DNA of 64,000 nucleotides from Proteromonas lacertae (GCA_002245135.1 NGBS01000891.1:37372-101371), one strand, 5' to 3'. Shown: positions 9,865 through 22,136, counted from the stretch's first letter. The notes: a model not told the origin generated them from the letters alone. Program-made: numbers and translations.

Positions 9865-11855
9865 ATGATTTATAGAGGAATAAAAAGGTATTTTGTAGCA
9901 TTAGCTGGAACATTTTCTATATTCTCTGTAAGATAATATATACATCTAACGAATAGATGTACATATTGAGGACTTCATTTTCTGTAACTACATTAAAAAT
10001 GAAGGATGAGTTTCATTGGGAAGGTTTGTATATGAATATAATTTAAATAGAGTCTACAAAAGGAAATGTTATTTCTTCATATTTTTGGGGATATATAATC
10101 CCACAAATACCAGCAGGAATTATAGCAATGAAATTTGGAGCAAGGTATATAATTATATTGTTAACTTTATTTAAAGATGGATTTTAGGGTTAGGATTTTT
10201 TGTTTCATCGTTGGTTCTTTACTTTGTACCTTTAGCAGCAAAAGAAAGCACTGTTTTGTATATTAAATATTTCACGATTATGTAAAATAGGCTAATTTTA
10301 AATATAATCAGTGGTTTTGTCAATGCATTCATATATCCAGCATGTTCTGCATTATTAGGTAGATGGGCTCCACCTCATGATAGAACTCTTTTAGTCACAA
10401 TGACATATGCAGGATCTGCTTTGGGTATTGCGCTTGGACAGCCTATTGCTGGTGTTATATGTGATAGTTCATTAAGTATCATATGATTATGTAATATTAT
10501 AATAGCATGGAAAGCTGTATATTATATATATTGTAGTTTTGTGGTGATGTTTTTTGTTATTTTTATAATGTATATTAATGAGATATATATATATTTTTAT
10601 ATTTAGATTTATTTATTCAAGTCCAGAAGATGATCCTAGAATTACTAAACAAGAATTGGAATATATACAAAATGATTTCTTAAAACTAGCACTAACAAAA
10701 CAAGAAATTAAAACAGAAGAAAAGAAAGAAGATAATCCAACAAACAATAATGAAGAAGAAAAAGGAAAAGGAAAAGAAAAAGAAGGTTTTGGTGGTGGAA
10801 GTATTGAATTAGAATCAATTAAACCAGAAATATTAACAAAGAATCAAAAATTAAAACAAGATTTACTCAGTTCAACTTCTATTACAATACAAGATAAAGA
10901 AGAAACTATTAATCCACTTAAAAACTTTTCTGAAGTAATTACAAGTCCTCGAGAAGTAGGAACTATATTAAAGAGAAAGAATACATTCCCCAAAGCTGCT
11001 TATCATGAAGAAGAACAACCTCATAAATGGAAAAATGATGAAGAAATCTTTGTAGAAGCACCAGTTCCTACTGTATCTTCATTTGCAATTGGTTTTGCTG
11101 TTAATTTAGCCAATCCTACAATAATCAAGGAAAATAATAGTAATAAAGAAGATAAACCAAAAGTACAGCTAAAAGTTCCATCGTTAAAGAGTATTCCGTG
11201 GTGTGGTTTATTGACTAATATGGGAACAATATCAATGTATTTTACATATATTATATTTTATAATAGTTATGTTGCTCATTGTTGTAGTAATTGGGGTTTA
11301 TATACACTAATGTCATATTTTCCTTCATATGTTAAAGATGTTTTTACTGTGAGTGTCGCAATGGCTAGTTTAATGATTTTATTCCCATATTTAGTGTATT
11401 TTATAGTTTCTATAGCAGTAAGTCCATTTGGTGATTATTTATTGAGAAAAGGAGTAAGATTAATTATTATTAGAAAGTCATTCGTTGTTATTGGAAATTT
11501 ACTTACAGCTATTTTCTTAATAATAGGTGGATATTGTAATACTTTAGCATCTGCAATAGTTTTGATGACTTTATCGGTCGGTTGTTCTGGAATTGCTCCA
11601 GCTGGGTTTAATGCAAATATGTTGGATGTTACATCTAAATATAGTGGTATAGTGATGGGTATTTCTAATACTATTGCTACAATTCCTGGTATTGTGTCTC
11701 CATACATTGTTACAGCAATGATTGGTAATGATCCAACTGCTGATGATTGGAGGATGGTGTTTATCGTGTCAGGTTGTATAATTGCATTTTCTTCATTTTT
11801 CTATGCAATATTTGCTAGGGCAACCCCTCAAGTTAGTCTTTTAGGAAAAGAATAA
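9865..11855 (+). CDS. SLC17-type (sialin/VGLUT/phosphate) MFS transporter
   Basis: Starts MIYRGIKRYFVALAG with six or more short introns (for example 9928-9956 and about 10021-10047). Recognisable SLC17 features are RTSFSVTTLKMKDEFHW after helix 1, STKGNVISSYFWGYIIPQIP (the family's SSFFxGYxxxQ motif), GGxx-like KFGAR, FIYPACSALLGRWAPPHDR (typical YPA...WxPPxER signature), and YAGSALGIALGQPIAG. The C-terminal half has TLSVGCSGIAPAGFNANMLD and a further run of helices, ending RATPQVSLLGKE. These carriers move organic anions or phosphate across plasma or vesicle membranes. Odd feature: the central cytoplasmic loop after SSPEDDPRI is about 190 residues of charged, low-complexity sequence, far longer than in animal members. 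Substrate unknown. Confidence 0.85.
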
Positions 11856-11942
11856 TTAATAGCAATGCCTATAATTAATACTAAATATGTTAATTTTTTG
11901 CTTTTACCTTATCTGACAATGTAAATGTAATTTTTTAGTAAA

Positions 11943-12932
11943 ATGAAATATTTTAATAATTCAGTGGAAGGAATAAGAGGTATTGGAATTATTCTTGTAA
12001 TTCTATTTCATTCAAACATAAGTTGTTTTAATAAATGCTTTATAGGAGTTGATTTGACTTTTCTACTCTCAGGTTATTTACTAATGAAATCTTATATATA
12101 CAACGACAAGGAATATAGCTGCTGTACTTTTTATTTGAAGAGATTTTATCGTATTTTACCTTCATTCTCAATTTTGTTGTTGTTGATGTTTCTATGGCAT
12201 ATATCAAAAGGAATAAACGAATTGAGATTATTATATGATTATTTATATAGTTCATTGTACATTAGTAATGTTTATTTCAAATTTGAGAATGATGATTATT
12301 TCTTTCTAGTTAATCCTTCCAAGTTGCTGCATACATGGTCTTTATCTGTTGAAGTCCAATTTTACGTGTTATTCTCAATATTTGTAACTCTATATAGAAA
12401 AAGTGAACTTTTCACTGTGATTATTATCCGTGTTGTAAGTGTTATATCTTTTTTCTATGAGGTTTACTATATAAAGATAAGAGATACAAGTATTTATTAT
12501 TCTTTTATTAGTAGATTATGGGAATTTATAATTGGTATTCTTGTGGCTTTGAATAAATATAATAGTATTAAAACAATAAACAGTGATGTTTTAGTATTGA
12601 TGTTAATCGCAATTCCATTTATAAAAATGAATATCAATATAACAGTATTTAGAGTTATCGAACTATTATTGTGTTTGCTTATATTAGAAAATGATAATAA
12701 TAATATTCAAGAGAAAGGTAACGAAGAAAAGGATTATTATAAAATATATTCAAATTCGCATATTCTTAATAACAGAATATTAAAACATATTGGTAAATTA
12801 TCTTATACTTTATATTTAGTTCATTATCCAATATTAAGTATAATATATCCTTTCTATATTAAAATGATATTAATATATATTATTTCAATTGTATTCTATA
12901 TAATTGTTGAATTATCATTTAATTGTGATTAA
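11943..12932 (+). CDS. Acyltransferase-3 (OafA/YrhL-like) membrane protein
   Basis: Starts MKYFNNSVEGIRGIGIILVI. The His of VILFHSN, the GVDLTFLLSGYLL block and HTWSLSVEVQFYVLF are hallmarks of the acyltransferase-3 fold, which moves acyl groups from the cytosol onto sugars or other substrates across a membrane. About ten hydrophobic helices are visible and the last, KLSYTLYLVHYPI, has the usual C-terminal His. There is no SGNH hydrolase domain, which many bacterial OafA proteins carry. The short ORF that follows (12904-13134) overlaps in another frame. No introns are needed, unlike its neighbours, which fits either a recent gain from bacteria or a gene that lost introns. Base composition matches the host. 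Confidence 0.8.
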   Translation: MKYFNNSVEGIRGIGIILVILFHSNISCFNKCFIGVDLTFLLSGYLLMKSYIYNDKEYSCCTFYLKRFYRILPSFSILLLLMFLWHISKGINELRLLYDYLYSSLYISNVYFKFENDDYFFLVNPSKLLHTWSLSVEVQFYVLFSIFVTLYRKSELFTVIIIRVVSVISFFYEVYYIKIRDTSIYYSFISRLWEFIIGILVALNKYNSIKTINSDVLVLMLIAIPFIKMNINITVFRVIELLLCLLILENDNNNIQEKGNEEKDYYKIYSNSHILNNRILKHIGKLSYTLYLVHYPILSIIYPFYIKMILIYIISIVFYIIVELSFNCD

Positions 12933-13134
12933 TAATGAATTTGTTTATGATATTTATGGACATATAAATCCATCAGTTTTAAAACTATTTCAGAATGAAT
13001 TTGATGATTATGTAGATGATATTTTGAAAAGAAAATTTAGAATAGTTAATCAATACAATCCTAGAGATACCAAGAGTTTGTATGTTAATGGATATCTAGT
13101 GCAAACCAGTTTTATGCTTTATCTAATGAAATAA
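12904..13134 (+). CDS. Small ORF overlapping the acyltransferase end
   Basis: Reads VINNEFVYDIYGHINPSVL and NQYNPRDTKSLYVNGYL in frame +1 relative to the acyltransferase, overlapping its last 29 bases. No intron with clear borders joins them. It could be the true C-terminal part of that protein after a frame change, a separate small protein, or chance. Composition looks coding-like (few repeats, mixed residues). Confidence 0.3.
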   Translation: MLNYHLIVINNEFVYDIYGHINPSVLKLFQNEFDDYVDDILKRKFRIVNQYNPRDTKSLYVNGYLVQTSFMLYLMK

Positions 13135-13291
13135 ATTCAAATTATATATAATTTAAATGAGTATATGATGTTTTTGTTGTTATTTTTATGTGAATTAAAG
13201 AAATTACTACTTGTAATTAAAATATTTATAAAATTACTTATATTCAAGGTTATGATTCTACATCTTCATAATAATCCACTATAAAATATAA

Positions 13292-13561
13292 TCATACAAC
13301 TATACTGTCTTGAATTGTATTATTATTCTTTATTAAGTCAATCATCTGTAAAAATTGAGTTCTACTCTCAGGAGCTTTAACAAATTTAGCTATTTCATTT
13401 CCAGTCATATGCAAAACAGAATCACCAGTCTCTTCATTGGCCATTAATGCATCAGCAGTGTTTCTAAATCCTCTTGCTGTTAAAAATTCATGTAATTTTA
13501 TAATTGAGAGTGTAGAAAAATTAGCTTGGCTTGGTAGATTCATATCATGTATTTGCTTCAT
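13292..13561 (-). CDS. Small SAM-like domain protein
   Basis: 89 residues. The core IIKLHEFLTARGFRNTADAL, MTGNEIAKFVKAPESRTQ and a final helix MIDLI resemble a SAM domain (WL..lG...y...F, then L..lt.eel..lgi...g.r..il..i). Its ATG lies 6 bases after the stop of the long coiled-coil gene, so it may be a separate gene or a final exon of that gene. Function is probably protein interaction. Confidence 0.5.
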   Translation of the reverse strand: MKQIHDMNLPSQANFSTLSIIKLHEFLTARGFRNTADALMANEETGDSVLHMTGNEIAKFVKAPESRTQFLQMIDLIKNNNTIQDSIVV

Positions 13562-13566
13562 TTGTT

Positions 13567-16500
13567 TTATATAAAATTAAGGATAATAATAATTATATAA
13601 TAAAAATAACTAAAAAAGATATCAGCTTTTCTCTTTTTGCACATAGCTTCATGAACATCCCATTCTGATTGAAATACAGCTGTATTACACATTGGACAAT
13701 GGATTGTAGCTTCTTCATCATCATCTTCAGAATAATTATCTTGTGATTGTGATTGGTTTTGATTTTGTCTATAATAATATTACAATGATATATTAAATAT
13801 GTATAATATAATTAATATATACTCTGTCATAGCTGAACTCCACTTTTCTGGGAATTTCTTCCCGCATTCTATTTTATGATTATCCCAATCTTTAAATAAC
13901 AAATCTTCATTACATATTGGACAAGTCTATAAATAAAAATCAATGCATATACAATTTCATCATCTGGTAAGAATGTAGATTCACTACAAGTAATAGAATC
14001 AAAATTAATTATAAAATAATAAAAATTATACTCTTGAGTATACATCTGTGAAGAATCTCCTTCATCTTCTGCACTTTCATATTCTTCTGATTGGTCTAAT
14101 ACTTGGTTAATAATATCTAATTGTTTATATGGAGAATCACTTTTCTGTTGAGTTAATGGTATTTGCACAGTTGGATGTGCAACAGATTTCACTTCAGCAT
14201 TTTGGGTATTTGGATCAATTACAGCTGGTTGTGTTTGTACTACAATCGCAGGAGTTGTATTATTAGGTATTGGATGTTCAGGATGTTTTTGTTTATAATG
14301 ATTTGGTATTAAATATTTTGCCATTGTTGTATGACATATTGAACAAGTTATCTTTGCTGCAACTGGACAATCTAATGATAAATGTTGTTGTTCTTGAGAT
14401 TTATCTATTGGTTTTAAACAATACTTACATTGCATTTTAGCTACTTCTACTTTGGGTGTAAAGGGATGTAAACTGTTTATATATATATATATAAATAATG
14501 AATAATACCCATTAGATGCTGGAGTTGTAGATGGATAATTTTCTTCTATTAATTGTTTTCTTGTTGCTGTACTAATATTTACATTATCATCTTCATCATC
14601 ATCACTATATGGAGTAATAATTTCATCTAATGGTTGTCTTTTGTATTGTTTCTCTTTGAGTACTTCTTGGATTTTATTAGATATTTTGTTTGTATCTAGT
14701 GTGAAATTCTGATTAATTGAGAATTCTTTATTCTCTTCTTCTTGCTGTAATATCTCTTGCTGTTTCTTTCTTTCTGCTTCTAATCGTATTCTTTCCATTT
14801 CTGCTTTTTTGGCTTCTTCCTGCTTTTTAAGTTCTTCTTCTGCTTTCTTTTTAGCAGCTTCCTCTTCTGCCTTCTTCTTTGCTATTTCCTCTTGTCTCTT
14901 TTTCTCTTCTGCTGCTTTCTTTGCAGCTTCTTCCTCAGCTTTCTTTTTGGCTATTTCTTCCTGTCTTTTCTTTTCTTCGGCAGCTTTTTTGGCTGCTTCT
15001 TCTGCTTTCTTCTGCTTCTTCTTCTGCTTTCTTCTTTGCAGCTTCTTCCTGTCTTTTTTTCTCCTCTTCAGCTCTATTAGCATTATTAACAATAATAAAT
15101 ATACTTCTTTTTAGCTATTTCTTCTAACCTTTTCTTTTCATCTTCAGCTTTCTTTTTTGCTATTTCCTCCTGTCTCTTTTTCTCTTCTGCTGCTTTCTTT
15201 GCAGCTTCTTCTTCTGCCTTTTTCTTTGCTGCATCTTCAGCAGTTTTCTTTTTAGCTGCGTCTTCAGCTGCTTTCTTCTTGGCTGCTTCTTCTTCTGCTT
15301 TCTTCTTTGCAGCTTCTTCCTGTCTCTTCTTCTCCTCAGCTGCCTTTTTAGCTGCATCTTCAGCTGCTTTCTTCTTTGCTATTTCCTCCTGTCTCTTCTT
15401 CTCCTCAGCTGCCTTTTTAGCTGCATCTTCAGCTGCTTTCTTTTTAGCTGCTTCTTCAGCAGCCTTCTTTTTAGCTGCTTCCTCTTCTGCTTTCTTCTTT
15501 GCTATTTCCTCCTGTCTCTTTTTCTCTTCTGCTGCCTTTTTAGCTTCTTCTTCTTCTGCTTTTTTCTTAGCAATCTCTTCCTGCCTTTTCTTTTCTTCTT
15601 CAGCTCTAATTATATATATAGCATATATATATAGCATATATATACTTTTTCCTAGCTATTTCTTCTTGTCTCTTTTTCTCTTCAGCAAGTCTTTGTCTTT
15701 CTAATTCCTCCTGTTTTCTTCTTTCTTCTTCAGCTGCTCTCTGTTTTTCTTCTTCTATTCTTTTTCTTTCTAACTCTTCTTGTCTTCTTTTATTTTCTTC
15801 AATTCTTTGTCTTTCTAATTCTTCTTGTTTTCTCAATTCTTCTTCATATTCTTTCTGTTTTTCTTCTCTTTCTTTTTTCAATTTTTCAATTGCCAATCTA
15901 TTTGTCATTATTATCTATAATTATTATTATACTGTCTTTCTTTAATTTCATTTTCATGTTTAATTCTTTCTTCGTCTCTATTGATATAACAGAAGATAAG
16001 AAAAATACATGTTGGGAATAGATAAATAAGATGAATTTATTGATTGATTAGCTGTAGGATTAATATAATTTGAATAATGTAAAGAATCAATCGATGAAAT
16101 TGGTAAAGGAGTATACTGTATAGAATGGAGTAGGAGGATTATGAATTCCATTCATTAATGGTTGTTGTTGTTGTGGCGGTGGTGGTTGAGTTGATTGTTG
16201 TTTTATTGTAATTGTATTGATTAATGATGTTAATTGATCAAATTTATCATCAATATATTGTTTTGAATCAAAACCTGATTTGTTTAAGTTTTGTGGAGGT
16301 TGAGGTGGATTTTGGATCATTTGAATTTGCTGTTGTTTGAGTTGTTTTATTTCATCTAATAATTGCTGTAAGTATTTCATATTATCAGCTGCTATACTAC
16401 TCATTGATGATTGTTCCAACTATATATAGAATTATTGTGATTATATTTATACAGAATTATGGATAGTTTGTTCAACTTGAATTCTTTTTCTTAAAAACTC

Positions 16501-17739
16501 TTGACTATCTGCAATTGCTGATTGTATTTCATCATTTATCTGTTTTTCTAATGAATCGTGAGCTCTTTGCAATTCAGATTTCAATTTCTTTTCTACTTCA
16601 TTCACTGTTGCTGTTATTGCTTTTTGTATTTTTATCTCTAATTCAGCTTTAAACACTATAAAAACATAATTATTATACAATACTTTCAGAATTATTGTTG
16701 TTTTTGTTATTATCTTTTAATAGATTAATAGCTGATACACATGAAGTTAATTGGGATGTATGTTCAGAAATCATATGATCAATTTCATCCTATTCATATA
16801 TATTAATCAATTGAAATAATATAATATACTTTATATGGAACAAATTGTTTTTCAATTGAAATATTCAAATCATTTTTAGATATACATTTCTCAACTCGAG
16901 GAATTAAAGAATTAACTTGACAAGATATTGCATCAAAATTGGAACTATAAATACATAAATTTAAAATAAATAAAATGTAATACAATAGTGTTTGTATTTT
17001 GTATTCATGTTCTCTTATAGTTGAATTTTGTGAGTTTATTATGTTACTATTCTATTAATAAAATGATTAATAATAATATACTGATGTTTGATTCTTCGAT
17101 ATTTGGTTTATTTTCTCAATTACTTGGCCTATTTGTAATTCCAAACTTTGTTTTATCCCTTCTAATTTATTCAATGATATAGTGTTGTTTTTAGTTAATG
17201 ATTCTAAACGAGTGATTTGAGTCATTATCGCTTGATAATTTTTATCGATTTCTTGAATTCTATATTCCACATCTGTCATTATTCTAATCATGAATAGTAA
17301 TTTTATTCATACTCTCTCTTTATACTGTCTGTGTTTATTGTTATCTGTTGCATAGGATTGTATGGCGTTAGCATTCTTTGTTTTATTGGAGATGGAAGCT
17401 CAGATCTGTTTAATTGCGGATCAACATCCTATTAATTAATTATATATGCTATACTAAGTCTGGTGTGTTATTATGTGTTGAATAATCATATCTTGGAGGG
17501 GGTGGAGTATCTAAAGGCTCACTACCAGAATATGTCAATTAGTATACTGATTAAAGTTAAAATCATCTCTCTGAGATCGTTTAATTCTTTTTGTCCCATA
17601 TTCATAAGATGGACTGTCTCCCAGCGAAATTGCAGCTCTATTTATGATATCTTCCAAGTTAGCCCTTGTACTATCAGATATTCTATTTGATTATATTATA
17701 AGCATATCTATACGAAGCATAGTTGTTTCTATAACTCAT
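13567..17739 (-). CDS. Long coiled-coil protein with Ala/Glu/Lys repeat and zinc fingers
   Basis: Many exons. The start is MSYRNNYAS, spliced (intron about 17683-17713) to ISDSTRANLEDIINRA. A Pro-rich stretch follows, then helices (MTDVEYRIQEIDKNYQAIM; IKQSLELQIGQVIEKINQI), then AELEIKIQKAITATVNEVEK and LEQSSMSSIAADNMKYLQQL, with a 31-nt intron between these last two. Next is a Q/P-rich segment, a charged coil, and a 280-residue repeat of EEAAKKAAEEKKRQEEIAKK units. The C-terminal part has pairs of small zinc fingers: CKYCLKP...H...C, CSICHTTM...H...H, a CPICNEDLLF-like exon and CPMCNTAVFQSEWDVHEAMC. These resemble UBZ/TRAF-like or C2HC fingers. Ends KKRKADIFF and a short hydrophobic tail. 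Cytoskeletal or scaffold role is a guess. The exon join near 16120 was not resolved, and the gene could be two genes. Confidence 0.55.
14770..15660 (-). repeat. Ala/Glu/Lys codon repeat (single-helix type)
   Basis: Imperfect tandem units of about 15-25 codons built on AEEKKRQEEIAKKKAEEEAAKK. Two short AT-rich gaps (about 15081-15116 and 15606-15652) interrupt it and look like introns. The pattern of alternating acidic and basic residues is that of a stable single alpha-helix or long coil. Unit copies are similar at the DNA level, so recent expansion is likely. Confidence 0.85.
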
Positions 17740-18067
17740 TCTATTCGCAAAAATAAAAAGTAGTTGTTTTAAAAATTTGAATTTTAACCTTTATTTTTGC
17801 GTTTCTGAGGAAGAAAAAATTAAGAAAAAGTAGTTGATAATGAGATAAAATGAATAATGGAATGAATTTCAGCTTGCTTTAGATAAAAAGAAAATAGTCA
17901 TTAATGCACTAGTTTTAATTTAAATAAACTTTACATAATATATAATCTTTTCTGAGTTTATAATCATATTATTGCTTTCATAATAAAGAAATTTTTATTT
18001 ACGAAAATTATATTCGTTTTAGAACTTGTAAGGCTTGACTTACGTTGTTTTATTTTATCAATTTTCT

Positions 18068-19865
18068 ATGAAATATATTGTTCTATTAGTAATATTTTTA
18101 TTTACTTGGGGAGCTATATGTCCTAATGCTTGTAGTGGACATGGCACATGTGATAGTGATGGGAAATGCTCTTGTTTCAAGCAAAAGGGACTAGGACTTA
18201 ATTCAGATAGTAATTCAGAAGGGTATACTGGTTTGGATTGTTCATTGAGTATTTATTTGTATGTTATATAAACAATTTAGGAACATGCCCAAAAGCTAAT
18301 CAATTTTCTCCACAAATATTTTTAGTAAATACAAGAGGTGAAGACACGCCAGTTGATGGTGGAGGTAGTGGTGGTAATGGTGGTGGTAGATTATTAGATG
18401 ATGAAGAGTTTGAGAATGAAAATATCACTAAGATAATAACTATAAATGAAATAGATGAATTTAATACATACAAATTAGGAGGTTCATTAATATGTTATAA
18501 AGATGATAAAAAGAAAACTGTTGTTGGATATGTAGATGTGTTGGCTTATGCTAATAAAACAATGATTTCAGTAGAAAGTTGGTTAGATGATAATTATAAT
18601 ATGTCTAACAGTCATTGTATAGTTAAATATGTTAGAAAAGATTTATCTCTATTCAGTCCAATTAATACAACAAGAGAATGGAATAGTCAAGAATATTCCA
18701 CATTATTTAATAGATATTATGGTTATAATGATTCAGAATATAATGTCACTTTAGCTTGTGTTGTATCAATTGAAAATGGAAATGATCAATATAATGAAGT
18801 TGTTGAATATAAGGCAAAAATGAATATTGAAGATGAAAGAATTGATTTTGAGATTCAAGTTGAATATCAACCAGAAGGAAATTGTTTTCTATTAGGAGGA
18901 TATAATAATGTTAATATTGCATTAGAAAGTAGTGAATTATTTGAGAATTTATTAAGTAAAGTGGATGGTAGATATTATTATGGTATTAAAATGGAACAAG
19001 ATGCTGTAATTGATGAAATATCAAGTGATGCATTTGAAGCTGATGATAATGGTATTTCTAGTCAACTTAATTTACCATTAACTGCTTTTGAGAAACTATC
19101 TGATGATGATCAATCAACGATGTTATTATCTTTAACTCCAGGTAATGTAATTACAATTATTGGCTATCCACCACAAAACGAATTTGGTTCAATAGTCAAA
19201 TATACTGTGACAATTGTATCTGTTAAGAAAATATCAGGTAGAGAAAGAGAAAGAATATTAGCAGATAATCATTATGAGATCATTTTCACACCTCAAATAC
19301 CAGTATTATACGGTTATAGTTATTCATTATCAACCAGAACAACAAATGGTGGTGCTGTTTCAGTACATCAACAGGTAGAATGTAGTGGTGCTGGTGTATG
19401 TAATAGAATTACTGGTAAATGTGAATGTTATAGTGGTTATGATGGTGCTGCTTGTCAGAGATTGTTAATATGTCCAAATAATTGTAATAATAATGGAAAA
19501 TGTGTTGAATATACTAAAACATTAGGAGATGATAGATTCACTCTAGAAAGTATGGCATCTTATGGATTTGGAACTGATGAAAGAATAATAAAGAATAGTA
19601 ATGAAAAAAGAGCAAAATTCTTTGGATGTTTGTGTGATCCAGGACATAGAGGTGCTGATTGTTCATTAAGTATATTATTATTATTATTATTCTTTATATA
19701 GATGAATGTCCATCTACGAAAGATCCACAAGGTGCATCGAATATAGCAGGTGCTGAATATAGAGACTGTAGTGGTAGAGGTACTTGTGATTATAATACTG
19801 GTATTTGTAAATGTCATGATGGATTTAGTGGTACTGCGTGTGAAAATATAGCTTCTCTACAGTGA
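18068..19865 (+). CDS. Secreted protein with tenascin-type EGF repeats
   Basis: Starts [17 protein letters not shown], a good signal peptide, followed directly by an EGF module [19 protein letters not shown] ... GYTGLDCSL. An intron (about 18250-18280) restores the classic DCSLRTCPKA join. A 350-residue Gly/Asp/Asn-containing beta-rich middle region of unknown type follows (about 18300-19370). Then EGF modules return: [49 protein letters not shown], and after another short intron (about 19670-19700) [20 protein letters not shown]. It ends soon after at CENIASLQ. There is no membrane segment at the end, so the product is probably secreted or wall-associated. This EGF style (GHGxC..G.C.C..G..G.DC) is common in protists. 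Confidence 0.85.
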
Positions 19866-19990
19866 TTTTATTTTTTTAAATTATATTATTATTATTATTA
19901 TTGCATTGTATAATATATTGTGTGTTAGTGTTGGTGATAATACTATGATTTATACTCATTCAGCACAAATTGTATATAGAAGTGATTAAT

Positions 19991-21745
19991 TTATAACAAA
20001 TTATCTATTATATTACGAAATTCATTACAATATTTCAATTTCTTTTGATAAGCATCATGAATTGCAGATTTTATTAACGCATATTGATTCAACGTCTTCT
20101 TATACCTTCTATCTAATTTGATCATATCTTTACATATATCTGTTAATTTATTTTGGTAGAATTTTATATCATCATCATCTAAATAAAATAATGAACAAAA
20201 TAATAACATACATTGTTTTGAATTGTCTTTAACTATTTCTATCAACTGTTTTTGCAGTATCTATTATATGAATTAATATATATAATATAAATACTTCTTT
20301 TCTTAGAGTAAATTCTTCAACAGCGGTTTGATATTCATTTTCTTTATTACTTAATGTTAAATATACTTTTGTCATATTTGCAATATCTTCACTTAATAAC
20401 TCTATTTTCTTCCTTAAAGATATTGACTGAGGAGAAAGGGGTTGAGATTCTCTAAATATATATAATATAATGATTTATACATTACTAATTGATCAGGAAT
20501 GTAATCTTCCTCCTCTTTATTCTTATCAATTGGACTTGTATTATAATCATCTTCTAATTCTTTCAATAGATTTGGAGTTACATTTACTGTATTTGATAGT
20601 TTTATTATATTTATTACTATCTCTGGATTAGAATGAAATATATTCTTTAATTCACTTAGAAATTTACATATATTTGGCATATCCATTGTTAATAAGGATG
20701 ATTCATAATACTTCAATATTGCTATACTAAATTTATATAAAAAACACCAACCCTAGTTGAATATAATATAATTATATATATACATGTACAAAGAATATAT
20801 CCCAAACAATACATAATGATTGTGGTGGTAGTATTGATATGAAAATTGTCATAAACCATTGAGCTACAAAATAATCAGAAAAAAACTCATAACTTAAAAA
20901 ATGCTCTCTTAATTTATTCAATTCAGTTCTATTGATACACACATATATATATATTATATTATTATACTTTAATAATCTATCAAATAAATATATACATAAA
21001 GTTAAACCAGGTATTCCAGGCATCCAAAGTTGAGTGAATTTATATTGATCCATTAAACAAATCATTTCCCAAAAGCAATCTTCTACTATCTGATCATGAT
21101 TCAATGAATATGATTTAATCATCAATTCTCTGTCATGCATATTTGATTCGAATCCTAAGAAATCTGGATCTAGCCTTAATAATAAAAACATTCCAGCAAC
21201 AAAATTCATTCCTTGACAGTAACCTATTGTTTTGTTATATAAAGAACATGATCTTAAAATATTACCTAATAAACGTTGACCTAAACCTTTTGAATCTCTG
21301 AATAAAGGATGTAGTGGATAGGAACGAGAAATGTCTTTTAGTATTTCGCCTTCAACACCATTAGCTGAGAGACCACAATAGGATGGATCATCCACTTTAC
21401 AACAATAATACAATGAAGTGTCTTGTTTCTTTCGAAGGTCAATTTGTAACAAATAGTCCCAGAATCTATAAATAGAATGTACACGATATATATACTTAAT
21501 TCTACAATTTTTGATTGAGTTAGTGAGGAAAGAATTTGTGGGATAAGGACTTTGCTTTAATACTGTTTAAAAAATATAATTTAAAATATACATGTATGTA
21601 ACGACTGAGATACACATGATAGACGACAAATATCAGTTGGCTAACATAAATTTAAGAAATAACAAAATACTTCCAAATATTGAGAAGAAAATACCAATAC
21701 ATCATCAACAGAAGCAAATTTGTTAGTATGAGTATATTCACTCAT
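19991..21745 (-). CDS. F-box-like plus TBC RabGAP protein
   Basis: N-terminal exons splice to YLEPTDICRLSCVSQSLH, which resembles an F-box (L-P-x-D-L..l..V+..). Further exons give PYPTNSFLTNSIKNCRIK, then FWDYLLQIDLRKK. The TBC domain has both catalytic fingers: ILKDISRSYP (Arg finger, I-x-x-D-x-x-R) and IGYCQGMNFVAG (Gln finger), then MPGIPGLTLCIYLFDRLL, YFVAQWFMTIF and CIVWDIFFV, as in EVI5/TBC1D10-type GAPs. The C-terminus is helical (LSELKNIFHSNPEIVINIIK; KLTDICKDMIKLDRRYK). It should speed GTP hydrolysis by a Rab protein in membrane traffic. The F-box call is weaker than the TBC call. Confidence 0.8.
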
Positions 21746-22136
21746 CTGTGGACTATATGTGTAAGAAGAAAATTCAAATAAAAAACACAATAACACCAAA
21801 AGAGAGAAAGGCAGATATTGATTAAATTATAAAAATAAAGATGTAGTAGTAGAAGAAATAAATAGACAAGAATTAAAAAACAGAAAAAAATTAGAATCAA
21901 AATTGGAGATTGAATTAATAAGTATTATAGGTTATTATAGTGAAGAACAATACATCCTTTACAATAAAGCGTAACAAGAAAATAAGATACGAATAATCAT
22001 ATATAATGAAATATACAACAACAAATCCTGCTCCACTAACTTTATCAGCTGCTTGGGCTTGACTTTCTATATCTGTATATGCTAACTATATACATATTTC
22101 ATGAGTTGTGATAAAGGATTCTAAGTGTATTCGCTA
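21746..22136 (+). other. Gap with an unexplained coding-like stretch
   Basis: Between the TBC gene and the MFS gene. A + strand stretch at about 21757-21974 reads, in two frames one base apart, a basic segment TPKERKADID and then VVVEEINRQELKNRKKLESK, followed by LEIELISIIGYYSEEQYIL and a stop. The second part is too well balanced to look like random AT-rich DNA. No GT...AG intron joins the two frames. It may be a small gene with an unusual start, or a decayed one. The rest of the gap shows nothing. Confidence 0.35.

Noticed and set aside
14809-15704. Long plus-strand open frames rich in Ser, Phe, Ala and Leu
   Set aside because: They are the reverse complement of the Ala/Glu/Lys repeat on the minus strand; codon repeats keep several frames open.
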